DNA of 64,000 bases from Myxococcus sp. CA023. GTDB taxonomy: Bacteria > Myxococcota > Myxococcia > Myxococcales > Myxococcaceae. The notes beneath the pieces were generated by a model. It was not told where the DNA came from, did not search any database, and worked only from the letters and a program-made list of their open reading frames with translations. The stretch is from the NCBI RefSeq assembly GCF_010998615.1, contig NZ_JAAEAH010000036.1, forward strand, positions 22,231 to 86,230. Direction: 5' to 3'. Position 1 is the stretch's first letter. The number at the start of each line of letters is the position of its first letter. Shown one piece after another: positions 19,714 to 27,973 of this stretch. A program made the position numbers and the translations under genes.

Positions 19714-20022
19714 ATGCGCCGCATGCGCAAATCACTGCTCCGGTGTGCCGTGCTCCTGCTGCCGCTCGTAGGCTGCGTTCCGTCTCACCTCGACTACGTC
19801 AAGCTGCCTAAAGCGGGGGGATTCGCCATCATCAACATCGACGGTCGGCGCGCCTATCTCATCGACCCGCGAGCGGAGAGCTGTTTCCTGATCATATCGA
19901 GTGGTGCCGTGGGGAACGTCCCCTGCGACAAGCTGAAGAAGAACCTGCCCGAGGCCGCCGCCTTCATCACCTGGGTTCCCGACAGCGCGGAAGCCCCGGC
20001 CGTCAGCGCCCCCACGCCCTGA
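19714..20022 (+). CDS. Small lipoprotein of unknown function
   Basis: 102 residues from the ATG at 19714 (a second ATG at 19723 is also possible). The signal LLRCAVLLLPLVGC carries a typical lipobox. The mature part is short, with FAIINIDGRRAYLIDPRAES followed by CFLIISSGAVGNVPCDKLKK; the two cysteines may form a disulphide. It is on the same strand as the JAMM lipoprotein and its neighbour, 42 bp downstream, and is probably part of the same operon. The stop lies 3 bp from the end of the convergent doxX-like gene. Confidence 0.65.
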   Translation: MRRMRKSLLRCAVLLLPLVGCVPSHLDYVKLPKAGGFAIINIDGRRAYLIDPRAESCFLIISSGAVGNVPCDKLKKNLPEAAAFITWVPDSAEAPAVSAPTP

Positions 20023-20025
20023 GCC

Positions 20026-20463
20026 TCAAGGCCGCAGCGGAACGCCCAGCCTCCCGCTCCCCAGCCCTTCCGCCTTCTTGCGCCGCAGGCTGAAGGGCCC
20101 GGACCCGAAGTAGACGATGAACAGCGCGCCACCCGCCATGGAGAGGTTCTTCATGAAGTGGATGAGCTGGTCCTGCGCCTGCACCGGGTCCGTCACCAGC
20201 CAGAACCTGTGGACCATGAAGGCGGCGGACAGCAGGAAGATGGCGATGGCCGCCGCGCCCAGGCGGGCGAACACGCCCAGCAGCACGGACAAGCCGCCCA
20301 CCACCAGCGCCACGCCGGACCCCAGCACCGCCATGCGCGGCTCCGGCACCCCGGACGCCTGGGCCACGCCCGTCAGCGCCTCCAACTGGAAGAAGTGGTT
20401 CAGGCCGCTGGTGATGAAGATGGCCGAAAAGAGCAGCCGGCCAATCGGCGCTAGCACGCCCAT
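20026..20463 (-). CDS. DoxX-family integral membrane protein
   Basis: 145 residues with four hydrophobic helices: LLFSAIFITSGLNHFF, AVLGSGVALVVGGLSVLLGV, AAAIAIFLLSAAFMVHRFW and LSMAGGALFIVYFGSG. The FITSGLNHF and FMKNLSMAGG elements are DoxX/YqjF hallmarks. The start at 20463 is fixed by AGGGAGGA 4 bp upstream. The frame is open further upstream but without family similarity. DoxX proteins are linked to quinone or thiol redox processes; the exact role here is unknown. It converges on the small lipoproteins with only 3 bp between the genes. Confidence 0.88.
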   Translation of the reverse strand: MGVLAPIGRLLFSAIFITSGLNHFFQLEALTGVAQASGVPEPRMAVLGSGVALVVGGLSVLLGVFARLGAAAIAIFLLSAAFMVHRFWLVTDPVQAQDQLIHFMKNLSMAGGALFIVYFGSGPFSLRRKKAEGLGSGRLGVPLRP

Positions 20464-20662
20464 GAATCCTCCCTGTCGTCCCTCCTCCCAGCCCCACAAC
20501 GCTGGCAGGACGTCGTCATTCTCAAAGTGAGCATCGATTCCTGCGTGACACCGGCCGCTCGCCTGCCCGCTCGCCCTGCGCCGCCAGCCCTTCCAGGCCA
20601 TGTCACGCTGCGACAACACGCCACACGCGGGCCTCCAGGCCAGCACGTATGGTGCGCGGGCC

Positions 20663-21586
20663 GTGAAGAACGCCCTGACCGTCACCCTCCTGTTGTCCAG
20701 CGCCCTGCTGCTCGTCCCCACCTCGAGCGCCTGGGCCTGCGCCACCTGCGCTTGTGGCGACCCCACGCTCATGTCCATGGGCACCGAGCAGCCGTTCTCC
20801 GGCCGCCTGCGCGTGTCCTCCACCGTCCGGGGCTGGGGCCACACGGTCGGTGAGGAAGGGGTGGACGCCCTGCGCCTGCGCGAGGCGCGCATGGACCTGG
20901 CGGTGGCCTACGCGCCGCTCCCCTGGCTGTTCCTCTCCGCCACCCTGCCCCTGCAGGCCCGCGAGGTGCGGCACGTCAGCCTCGCCCGGGACCGCGGCTG
21001 GGGCATTGGCGACGTGGAGGTCGCCGCGAAGGTGTTCCTCTTCCAGGACAAGGCCTTCTCCGCGGACCACCTGTTCAGCGTGTTGGGCGGCGTGAAGCTC
21101 CCCACCGCGCCCGTGCTGCGCGGTCCGGACGGCGCCCAGTTGGCCCTGGACAGTCAGTTGGGCAGCGGTTCAGTGGATCCACTGGCCGGCCTCGCCTATC
21201 AGCACTTCCGCGGCAGTTGGTCCTTCCTGGCCAGCGCGACCGGCTTCTTCCCTACGCGCGGCATCCAAGGCTTCCGTGCGGGTGCCTCCCTCCGCACCAC
21301 GCTCGCCGCGCAATACCAGCCATCGGCCCGCTGGGCCCTGCGCCTGGGCTTCGACAGCCGCCTGGAAGCGCCGGCCGACTCGGAAGGCGAGCACCAGGGC
21401 CACACGGACAGCGAGCGCCATGAGCACACGGGCGGATTCATCGGCTACGCGTCTCCCGACGTGATCTTCAGCCCGGGCATGGACGTCGTCGTCGCGGCGG
21501 GCGTGCGCGTGCCCTTCATCAACCAACTGCGTGGCCGCGTTGTCCCCACGCCCATCGCGATGTTGTCCGTCGCCTACGACCTCTGA
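20663..21586 (+). CDS. Predicted outer-membrane beta-barrel protein (transporter-like)
   Basis: About 307 residues from the GTG at 20663, giving a Sec signal KNALTVTLLLSSALLLVPTS then SAWACATCACGDPT. The mature N-terminus has the cysteine cluster CATCACGDPTL, and the body shows alternating beta-strand patterns, a His/Glu-rich loop (GEHQGHTDSERHEHTGG, about 257-273) and a C-terminal strand ending AMLSVAYDL, as in outer-membrane barrels. The Cys cluster and His-rich loop suggest metal binding (inference). It begins a unit with a lipoprotein (3 bp later) and the RegB/RegA-like pair, suggesting redox- or metal-related control. Confidence 0.65.
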   Translation: MKNALTVTLLLSSALLLVPTSSAWACATCACGDPTLMSMGTEQPFSGRLRVSSTVRGWGHTVGEEGVDALRLREARMDLAVAYAPLPWLFLSATLPLQAREVRHVSLARDRGWGIGDVEVAAKVFLFQDKAFSADHLFSVLGGVKLPTAPVLRGPDGAQLALDSQLGSGSVDPLAGLAYQHFRGSWSFLASATGFFPTRGIQGFRAGASLRTTLAAQYQPSARWALRLGFDSRLEAPADSEGEHQGHTDSERHEHTGGFIGYASPDVIFSPGMDVVVAAGVRVPFINQLRGRVVPTPIAMLSVAYDL

Positions 21587-21589
21587 ACC

Positions 21590-22357
21590 ATGCGCTCCTT
21601 CCTCAAGCCCGTCACCGTGGGCGCCGCCGCGCTCCTGTCTCTCGCCGGCTGCGGCGGCACCAACGTCCAGGACGGCATGACGCTCGACCTCGCGCTCATC
21701 ACCGCCCGGGCGCGGCCCATCTCGGGCGCGGCCGGCGCGCGCGAGCTCATGAACGACCAGGGCACCCGCGCCGTCCTCACCAGCGGCTTCGTCACGCTGG
21801 GCAGCGTGGAGCTACTCCCCTGCGCAGAGGTCGGCTGGAAACGCTTCCTGCGTCAGCTGTCCCCCGTGGGCACGGCGTGGGCCCACCACACGGTGACTCA
21901 CCCCACACGGCTGGACTCCGCGCACGTGGTGAACCTGGACGGCGAGGATGGGACGGTCATTCCGCTGGGCGCGGTGCACCCGCCGCCGGGCCGCTACTGC
22001 CACGCGCGCCTCAACTTCGAGCCTGCGGGCAACGACGCGCAAGGCTTGGCCGCCGCCGCCCAGGGCGACGCGCCGGTGGACATGGTGGGCCGCAGCCTGC
22101 ACCTGCGTGGCACCCTGAGCACCGGACAGGACAGCGAGCCCCAGCCCTTCGAGGTGAGCTTCCAGACGCGTGCCTCGGTGGACGTGCTACTGGAGTGGGT
22201 GACGCTCTCGGAAGCCAATCCTCACACGCAGCTCGTCTTTGCGCTCTCGTGGGATACGTGGCTGGATGGCGTCAGCGCCGAGCAGCCACCCGCCAACGTG
22301 GACCTGGTGGGCAACGTGGCCCGCTCGGTGGTGCCTCCCTCCTCCGTCGCACCATGA
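21590..22357 (+). CDS. Lipoprotein of unknown function in the RegB/RegA unit
   Basis: 255 residues with lipobox LSLAGC (Cys about 21). The body has histidines in WAHHTVTHP and a Gly/Pro-rich stretch IPLGAVHPPPGRYCHARLNF, then beta-rich segments (PFEVSFQTRASVDVLLEWV). It may be an envelope metal- or cofactor-binding protein, but I do not recognise the family. It starts 3 bp after the barrel protein and overlaps the kinase start by 4 bp (ATGA at 22354-22357), so the four genes 20663-24224 look like one operon. Confidence 0.7.
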   Translation: MRSFLKPVTVGAAALLSLAGCGGTNVQDGMTLDLALITARARPISGAAGARELMNDQGTRAVLTSGFVTLGSVELLPCAEVGWKRFLRQLSPVGTAWAHHTVTHPTRLDSAHVVNLDGEDGTVIPLGAVHPPPGRYCHARLNFEPAGNDAQGLAAAAQGDAPVDMVGRSLHLRGTLSTGQDSEPQPFEVSFQTRASVDVLLEWVTLSEANPHTQLVFALSWDTWLDGVSAEQPPANVDLVGNVARSVVPPSSVAP

Positions 22358-23664
22358 CGCCTCCGCCCCAAGCCGCCCCACCGCTCCCAGAGCCCGACTC
22401 CCGGGCTCGCATCAACCTGGAGTGGCTGCTGCGCTTGCGATGGGGCCTGCTGCTGGGCCAGATGCTCGTCATCGGCGTGGCCGCCTTCGGGTTGGAGCTG
22501 GCGCTGCCCGTGTCGGTGTTGTTCGCGCTGCTGGGCCTGGAGGCGCTGACCAACGTGTCGGTGCGGGCGTGGCTGGCGCGCGGCCTCCGGGTGACGGAGG
22601 GCACCCTTGGCAAGCTGATGCTGTGGGACACGCTGGTGCTCACCGGCTTGCTGGCCCTCAGCGGCGGCACGCACAACCCCTTCACCACGCTCTACCTGGT
22701 GAACGTGGCGCTGGGCACCGTGCTGCTGCCCTCGCGGTGGATGTGGGGTCTGCTCGGCTTCACGCTGACGGCCTTCGGCTCGCTGTTCGTGTTGCAGGAC
22801 GTGGAGCTGCCAGCGGGCCTGTCGCGGCCGGACCACGCGGAGCTGATGCGGCTGCACATCAACGGCATGTGGGTGGCCTTCGCCGTGGCCGCGGGCTTCA
22901 TTGTCTACTTCGTCCAGCGCGTCACGCGGGCGCTCGGGGCGCGGGAGCAGGAGCTGGCGCAGGCGCGCGCGCTGCACGCGCGGCGGGAGAAGGTGGCCTC
23001 GCTGGCGACGCTGGCCGCGGGCGCCGCGCACGAGCTGTCCACGCCGCTGTCCACCATCGCCGTGGTGACCAAGGAGGTGGAGCGCGCGCTGGCCACCGCG
23101 GGCACCTCCGAGTCCGTTCGCGAGGACCTGCGCCTCATCCGCCAGCAGGTGGACCGCTGCCGCGACGTCTTGGTGCAGATGTCCGCGGACGCCGGGCAGA
23201 CGACGGGTGAGCCCTTCCACCCCGTGCCCCTGGGCCGGCTGGTGGAGGACATGCTGGCGGAGCTTCCCGGCGCGGAGCGGGTGACTGTCGAACTGCCCAC
23301 CGAGGCCCGCGACTGGCGCGTCCACGGCCCGCCTCGGGCACTGGCCCGGGTGCTGCGCGGGCTGGTGAAGAACGCGCTCCAGGCGTCCCAGGTGTCACGT
23401 CCCGTGGAGCTGCGCGTGCGAGCGCGCGGCGAAGGTGCCCTGCTGGAGGTGCGCGACGCGGGCACGGGGATGGCGGCGGACGTGTTGTCCCGGGCGGGCG
23501 AGCCCTTCTTCACCACCAAGCCACCGGGCGAAGGAATGGGCCTGGGGCTCTTCCTGGCGCGCACGCTGGTGGAGCAGTTGGGCGGCTCCCTGGAACTGCG
23601 CTCGACGCCGGGCCGAGGCACCACGGCGAGCCTCTCGCTGCCGGTGACGGAGGGCGCGCCATGA
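22354..23664 (+). CDS. regB: RegB/PrrB-type redox sensor histidine kinase
   Basis: 436 residues. Six hydrophobic segments fill about residues 25-190. Between them is GGTHNPF (about 109-115), matching the GGxxNPF ubiquinone-binding heptad of RegB. The HisKA box is AAHELSTPLSTIAVV, and about 40 residues later RQQVDRCRDVLVQM carries a cysteine where RegB has its redox-active Cys. The ATPase domain has LVKNALQAS, RDAGTGMAAD, FFTTKPPGEGMGLGLFLAR. RegB kinases report the quinone pool and oxygen. The stop overlaps the regulator start by 4 bp. Both motifs are visible; the redox role is known for alphaproteobacterial and gammaproteobacterial homologues and inferred here. Confidence 0.85.
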   Translation: MTPPPQAAPPLPEPDSRARINLEWLLRLRWGLLLGQMLVIGVAAFGLELALPVSVLFALLGLEALTNVSVRAWLARGLRVTEGTLGKLMLWDTLVLTGLLALSGGTHNPFTTLYLVNVALGTVLLPSRWMWGLLGFTLTAFGSLFVLQDVELPAGLSRPDHAELMRLHINGMWVAFAVAAGFIVYFVQRVTRALGAREQELAQARALHARREKVASLATLAAGAAHELSTPLSTIAVVTKEVERALATAGTSESVREDLRLIRQQVDRCRDVLVQMSADAGQTTGEPFHPVPLGRLVEDMLAELPGAERVTVELPTEARDWRVHGPPRALARVLRGLVKNALQASQVSRPVELRVRARGEGALLEVRDAGTGMAADVLSRAGEPFFTTKPPGEGMGLGLFLARTLVEQLGGSLELRSTPGRGTTASLSLPVTEGAP

Positions 23665-24224
23665 GCATCGCGAGCGCGGGCACGGAGCAGCGGCCCAGCC
23701 TGTTGCTGGTGGATGACGACTCCACCCTGCGCGAGCGGCTGGCCCGCGCCTTCCGTGAGCGCGGCTGGGACGTCACCACCGCGAGGGACTACGACGAGGC
23801 CCTGGCCGCCGCGCGCCGCGACTCACCCGAGTACGCAGTGGTGGACCTGCGCATGCCGGGCCGCAACGGCCTGGAGGTGGTGAGGGATTTGCTCGCGGTG
23901 GATGCCTCCACGCGCGTCGTCGTCCTCACGGGTTACGGAAGCATCGCCACCACGGTGGATGCCATCCGGCTGGGCGCGGTGAACTACCTTCCGAAGCCCG
24001 CGGACGCGGATGACCTGCTCGCGGCCTTCGCGCGTGCGTCCGGCGAGCCCTCCGTCGCGACATCGGAGAGCTTCGAGGCCCCGTCCCTGGCGCGCGCCGA
24101 GTGGGAGCACATCAACCGCGTGCTGGCGGACTGCGGCGGCAACATCTCCGAGGCGGCGCGCAAGCTGGGCATCCACCGGCGCTCGCTCCAGCGCAAGCTA
24201 CAGAAGTACCCGCCTTCCCGTTGA
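23661..24224 (+). CDS. regA: RegA/PrrA/ActR-type response regulator
   Basis: 187 residues, typical RegA length. The receiver (about 12-125) shows LVDDD, acceptor Asp in VVDLRMPGRNG, Thr in VLTGYGSIAT and Lys in LPKPADADD. A short linker leads to a Fis-type helix-turn-helix: WEHINRVLADCGGNISEAAR and KLGIHRRSLQRKLQKYPP, nearly the ActR/RegA signature. It should bind DNA when phosphorylated by the kinase encoded just upstream (4-bp overlap). Targets in homologues are respiratory and redox genes; here they may include its own operon. Confidence 0.9.
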   Translation: MSIASAGTEQRPSLLLVDDDSTLRERLARAFRERGWDVTTARDYDEALAAARRDSPEYAVVDLRMPGRNGLEVVRDLLAVDASTRVVVLTGYGSIATTVDAIRLGAVNYLPKPADADDLLAAFARASGEPSVATSESFEAPSLARAEWEHINRVLADCGGNISEAARKLGIHRRSLQRKLQKYPPSR

Positions 24225-24311
24225 AGCGCTCACGCCTCGCTGGAATTACCGGGTTCGCAATGAGCGAGTGCCCCGTGCCAGTCACTGGCGACCTTTGCTA
24301 TGGGTGCCGGA

Positions 24312-24929
24312 ATGTCGACCGCACTCCAGACCCGTCCTCCCAGCCACCTCGCCCCCGGCCGCTTCGGCCAGACGCGCTACATGATTCGCCGCAAGTTCTT
24401 CAAGCTGTTCGGCGACGCGTTCCACATCTACGACGAGGCGGGCAACCTCGCCTTCTACTCGAAGCTGAAGGCCTTCAAGTTGAAGGAGGACATCCGCATC
24501 TACAGCAACGAGGAGATGCGTGAAGAGCTGCTCACCATCAAGGCGCGCGGCATCCTCGACTTCGGCATGACGTACGACGTGACGGATGCCACCACGGGCG
24601 AGCGCGTGGGCGCGCTGCGCCGCAAGGGCCTGCGCTCCATCCTCCGCGACCAGTGGCTGGTGCTGGACGCGAATGACCAGGAGGTGGGGAAGATTGAAGA
24701 GGACAGCATGATGATGGCGCTGGTGCGCCGCTTCCTGACCGCGCTGATTCCCCAGTCCTTCACCGGGACGATGGGCCTCAACCAGGTGCTCGCCTTCCAC
24801 CAGCGCTTCAACCCGTTCATCCAGAAGATTGATTTGGACTTCTCCATGGACACCAACCGCCAGTTGGACCGGCGGCTCGGCATCGCGGCGGCGGTGCTCA
24901 TGTGCGCCATCGAGGGCCGGCAGCAGTAG
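24312..24929 (+). CDS. LURP-one-related/scramblase-like protein
   Basis: About 205 residues from the ATG at 24312 (MSTALQTRPP...); an ATG at 24300 is an alternative and neither has a strong ribosome-binding site. The body has YMIRRKFFKLFGDAFHIYDE, AFYSKLKAFKLKEDIRIY and TYDVTDATTGERVGALRRKG then LRSILRDQWLVLD, the repeated beta-strand pattern of the LOR/scramblase (Tubby-like) fold. A C-terminal hydrophobic helix, LGIAAAVLMCAIEG, may anchor it to the membrane. Members are found widely; no biochemical role is established for bacterial ones. It is followed by a hairpin and a convergent methyltransferase. Confidence 0.8.
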   Translation: MSTALQTRPPSHLAPGRFGQTRYMIRRKFFKLFGDAFHIYDEAGNLAFYSKLKAFKLKEDIRIYSNEEMREELLTIKARGILDFGMTYDVTDATTGERVGALRRKGLRSILRDQWLVLDANDQEVGKIEEDSMMMALVRRFLTALIPQSFTGTMGLNQVLAFHQRFNPFIQKIDLDFSMDTNRQLDRRLGIAAAVLMCAIEGRQQ

Positions 24930-24952
24930 TCCCCGAACCCTCTCCCAGACTG

Positions 24953-24984
24953 GTGACGGCGGCTTTCAGGGAGCCGCCCGTCAC
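24953..24984. terminator. Inverted repeat between convergent genes
   Basis: GTGACGGCGGCT (24953-24964) pairs with AGCCGCCCGTCAC (24972-24984) with one bulged C and a 7-nt loop. It sits in the 56-bp gap between the LURP-one-like gene and the methyltransferase and could stop transcription from both sides, although no T-run follows. Confidence 0.55.
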
Positions 24985-24985
24985 G

Positions 24986-25849
24986 TCACGCCGAGAGGGC
25001 CTCAGTGGGAGCGCGAGCTTCGACCCGCCAGCAAGCGGCGGTGAACCGCACCTCGTCGCCGTGCACATAGGGGTTGAAGGCGGCGCGGACGGTTTCGATG
25101 ACGTGAGTCCGGGTCCTCGCGTCGGCTTCGTGAAGAACGCGGCCGAGGGGCCCAAGCCGGGTCACGTACTGGACCAACCCCTGCTCGGGCAGGGTGCATG
25201 TGGCATCAATGGGGTGGATGTCGATGTCCATCCAGCCGCTCTGCTCCAGGATGCGATGGACCCGGTCCCCGTCCGCGAAGGCGAACTGGCCCGGCGCGTT
25301 CGGCTGGCGGGCGGGCATGTTTGGAAGGAGGGGCGCCGCGGCCCGCTCGGCGGTCGTCATGAACGGGTTCTCCGAGGGGCTTCGCCAGGCGATGAAGCTC
25401 AGCCTGGCATTCTCCCTTGCGGAACGTCTCAGGTTCACGAAGGCCTGGACGGCATCGTCGAAGAACATCACGCCGAAGCGTGAAATCACCATGTCGAAGC
25501 GCCCTCGCTCGAAGGCGTGATGCTCCGCGTTGGCCTCGATGAAGCTGGCGGCCACATGCTCCGCTTCGGCCCGAGCCCGCGCCGCCGCGAGCATGGGCGC
25601 GGAGATGTCGATGCCGACGCAGTGTCCCTGGGCACCGAGCCGCCGCGCGACGGCGAGCGTCGTGCTGCCCGTCCCACAGCCCACGTCGAGCACCTGACGC
25701 GCGCCGCGGGCTTGGACGGCTTCGACGAGCAGGTCCTCGAACGGCTTGAACATCCCTTCGAGCAGGTCCCGACTATCGACCCAGGCCTGTCCCGCGGGGC
25801 CATTCCAAAGCGCTGCCTGCCCCTCCGGGGGCTGGTGACCAGATGCCAT
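24986..25849 (-). CDS. Class I SAM-dependent methyltransferase
   Basis: 287 residues starting at the ATG at 25849, 6 bp after GGGAGA. Motif I is VLDVGCGTGSTTLAVARRLG, followed by GIDISAPML (motif II) and DMVISRFGVMFFDDAVQAFV (motif IV). The sequence resembles the UbiE/COQ5-like Methyltransf_11 group that methylates small molecules; the substrate is unknown. It diverges from a MerR-family regulator with a palindrome between the two, which implies that this gene is the regulator's target. The C-terminal part (HRILEQSGWMDIDIHPIDAT) is typical of this group. Confidence 0.88.
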   Translation of the reverse strand: MASGHQPPEGQAALWNGPAGQAWVDSRDLLEGMFKPFEDLLVEAVQARGARQVLDVGCGTGSTTLAVARRLGAQGHCVGIDISAPMLAAARARAEAEHVAASFIEANAEHHAFERGRFDMVISRFGVMFFDDAVQAFVNLRRSARENARLSFIAWRSPSENPFMTTAERAAAPLLPNMPARQPNAPGQFAFADGDRVHRILEQSGWMDIDIHPIDATCTLPEQGLVQYVTRLGPLGRVLHEADARTRTHVIETVRAAFNPYVHGDEVRFTAACWRVEARAPTEALSA

Positions 25850-25903
25850 CGCGCGTCTCCCTTCACATGCCTTCAAGAGAAGTGAAGGCCGTACAGTGCC
25901 AGT

Positions 25904-25917
25904 TCAAGTCGACTTGA
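25904..25917. promoter_or_regulatory. MerR-type operator/promoter palindrome
   Basis: TCAAGTCGACTTGA is a perfect 14-bp palindrome in the gap between the divergent methyltransferase and MerR genes. On the minus strand TTGACC (about 25918-25923 complement) lies at its edge and CACTGT follows after 19 bp, the long spacer that MerR activators untwist. It ends only 10 bp before the MerR gene start, so it likely controls both genes. Confidence 0.7.
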
Positions 25918-25927
25918 GGTCAACAGG

Positions 25928-26407
25928 GTGAGAGACCTGGACATCACCGAGGTAGCCCGGCGCACGGGCGTTCCTGCCTCGACGCTGCGTTTCTATGAGG
26001 CAAAGGGCCTGCTCTCCTCGACGGGCAGGCGAGGCCTGCGCCGCCTGTTCAATCCCGACGTGCTGGAGCGGCTCGCACTCATCGCCTTGGGACGCGAAGC
26101 CGGCTTCTCACTGGATGAGCTGGCTCGGATGTTCGCGCCGGACGGACAACCGCGCATTGACCGGGAGATGCTAACCGCGAAGGCGGAGGAACTCGACAAC
26201 ACCATCCGGCGGCTGAGCGCCATGCGCGACGGTTTGCGGCACGCCGCGAACTGTCCCGCGCCGAGCCACATGGCATGTCCCAGGTTTCGCCAACTCCTCG
26301 CGGTTGCCGCTGCCTCCAGACAAACGCGGGCGCACGAGTCGCACGGGAGCGAAAGCGGGCGCACGCGCCGCCGGAAGCAAGCCCCATCACGTCCGGCGCA
26401 CGAATAG
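25928..26407 (+). CDS. MerR-family transcriptional regulator
   Basis: 159 residues from a GTG at 25928. The winged helix is complete: ITEVARRTGVPASTLRFYEA, KGLLSSTGRRGLRRLFNPDV, then LALIALGREAGFSLDELARM and a dimerisation coiled coil (LTAKAEELDNTIRRLSAMRD). The effector region has cysteines in ANCPAPSHMACPRFRQLL, as in a subgroup of MerR proteins, and a basic low-complexity tail. It diverges from the methyltransferase; the palindrome at 25904 is its probable operator. The ligand is unknown. The 288 bp after it, to 26695, contain no convincing gene; the stretch around 26530-26580 is AT-rich and may hold a promoter for the next gene. Confidence 0.9.
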   Translation: MRDLDITEVARRTGVPASTLRFYEAKGLLSSTGRRGLRRLFNPDVLERLALIALGREAGFSLDELARMFAPDGQPRIDREMLTAKAEELDNTIRRLSAMRDGLRHAANCPAPSHMACPRFRQLLAVAAASRQTRAHESHGSESGRTRRRKQAPSRPAHE

Positions 26408-26695
26408 GTGGCGCCGTCCGTGGGTTCGCGGGCAGGGGGACTCGCGAGCGGCTGAGGCACGAAGCACAAGGAGCAGGCGTCAGGCGGATGGCTCGCATGG
26501 ACGCTCGCCCAAGGGCGCGTAGGCGACTGAGCAAAACCATAATTGCCACTGCATTGCAAATACAATAAGAACTCATATAATCTTCGCCCACGAGGAAGAA
26601 CGGGGATTCTTCCCGCTGCGTTCCTCCTGCATGCGAGACATCCCCCTGCTGCCCCCGAGGGCGTTACCAGGGCAGCAGACCCGGGCAAGGAGCGC

Positions 26696-27958
26696 ATGCA
26701 TGTTCCACGAGCCACCGCGCGGATGCGCCTTCTCCCCTCGCTCGCGATGACACAACTCGCTCAGACACCACTCCCTGCCTTCGCCGCCCCTTCCGCTACC
26801 TCGTCGCGTGAGACGGTGAGCACCAAGGGCCGCCGCATCGTCGGCATCGACGCCCTCCGAGGGCTGGTCATGGCGCTGATGATTGTCGACCACGTGCGGG
26901 AGTACTTCTACCTGCACGCGCAGGTGAGCGACCCGGTGGTGATATCCACCACGCCGCCCAGCCTCTTCTTCACGCGGTTCGCCGCGCACCTCTGCGCGCC
27001 CGTGTTCGTCATCCTGACGGGCGTGGCTGCCTGGCTCTACGGCCAGCGGCACGGAGGGCGCAAAGCGGCCTCCAGCTTCCTGTTCAAGCGCGGCCTCTTC
27101 CTGCTCGTACTGGAGCTGACCGTCATCAACTTCGCCTGGACCTTCACGCTCCTGCCCCGGACCTATTACTTCCAGGTCATCGGCGCGATTGGCCTGTCGA
27201 TGATGGTGCTGTCCGCCCTGCTCTACCTGCCACGACCCGCGCTGCTCACCTTCGCGCTGCTCGTGATTTTCGGCCACAACGTGCTCGACCCGATTCACTT
27301 CGAAGCGGGCCAGCCGGGACAGGCTCTGTGGGCGCTGCTGCATGACCGGGGCTTCATCGCCCTTCCGTGGGGCGCGCAGCTCAAGACGTCCTACCCCGTC
27401 CTGCCATGGATGGGCGTCATCGCGCTGGGCTTCGTGGTGGGACCGTGGTTCTCGTCCCAGGTCGCCCCAGCGGTGAGGCGCCGCCGCCTGCTTCTGGCGT
27501 CCGCCTCATCGGTGGGCCTCTTCGTGCTGCTCCGCCTCATCAACGTCTACGGCGAGCCCCTGCCGTGGTCGCCCGGCGCTACGCCGATGGAAACGGTCAT
27601 GTCCTTCGTCAATCTGACGAAGTACCCGCCGTCGCTCGACTTCCTGCTGCTGACGCTCGGCGTGGGCGCGGGCCTGCTGGCGCTGCTGGACAAAGCGCCT
27701 GCGTCACTGACATCCACCCTGGCGGTGTTCGGCGCCGCGCCGCTGTTCTTCTACGTCGTCCACCTGTACCTGCTGCACGCGATGAACAAGCTCGCGCTGC
27801 TCACCTTCGGTCCCAACCAGGGTGCGCTGTTCAGCCTGCCGAATGTCAGCGCACTCTGGCTCGTGGCGCTGCTGACGACGGTGCCCATGTGGTTCGCCTG
27901 CCGCGCCTTCGCCGCGCTGAAGGCCCGCTCCTCCAGTCCCTGGATGAGCTACCTCTGA
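26696..27958 (+). CDS. Polytopic membrane protein, DUF1624/heparan N-acetyltransferase-like
   Basis: About 420 residues; the ATG at 26696 is chosen because AAGGAG lies 4 bp upstream (26723 and 26747 are alternatives). After about 50 residues comes GRRIVGIDALRGLVMALMIV followed by DHVREYF, the signature start of the DUF1624/YeiB acyltransferase-like family, and then around ten hydrophobic segments. FFTRFAAHLCAPVFVILTGV and FFYVVHLYLLHAMNKLALL are also typical. Family members are thought to transfer acetyl groups across the inner membrane; the substrate is not known. It stands alone between MerR and a convergent GNAT gene. Confidence 0.85.
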   Translation: MHVPRATARMRLLPSLAMTQLAQTPLPAFAAPSATSSRETVSTKGRRIVGIDALRGLVMALMIVDHVREYFYLHAQVSDPVVISTTPPSLFFTRFAAHLCAPVFVILTGVAAWLYGQRHGGRKAASSFLFKRGLFLLVLELTVINFAWTFTLLPRTYYFQVIGAIGLSMMVLSALLYLPRPALLTFALLVIFGHNVLDPIHFEAGQPGQALWALLHDRGFIALPWGAQLKTSYPVLPWMGVIALGFVVGPWFSSQVAPAVRRRRLLLASASSVGLFVLLRLINVYGEPLPWSPGATPMETVMSFVNLTKYPPSLDFLLLTLGVGAGLLALLDKAPASLTSTLAVFGAAPLFFYVVHLYLLHAMNKLALLTFGPNQGALFSLPNVSALWLVALLTTVPMWFACRAFAALKARSSSPWMSYL

Positions 27959-27973
27959 CAATCGGCCCCGGGC

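Noticed and set aside
24280..24302. A sigma-54-like promoter before the LURP-one gene
   Set aside because: The GG and GC elements are 8 bp apart instead of 10.
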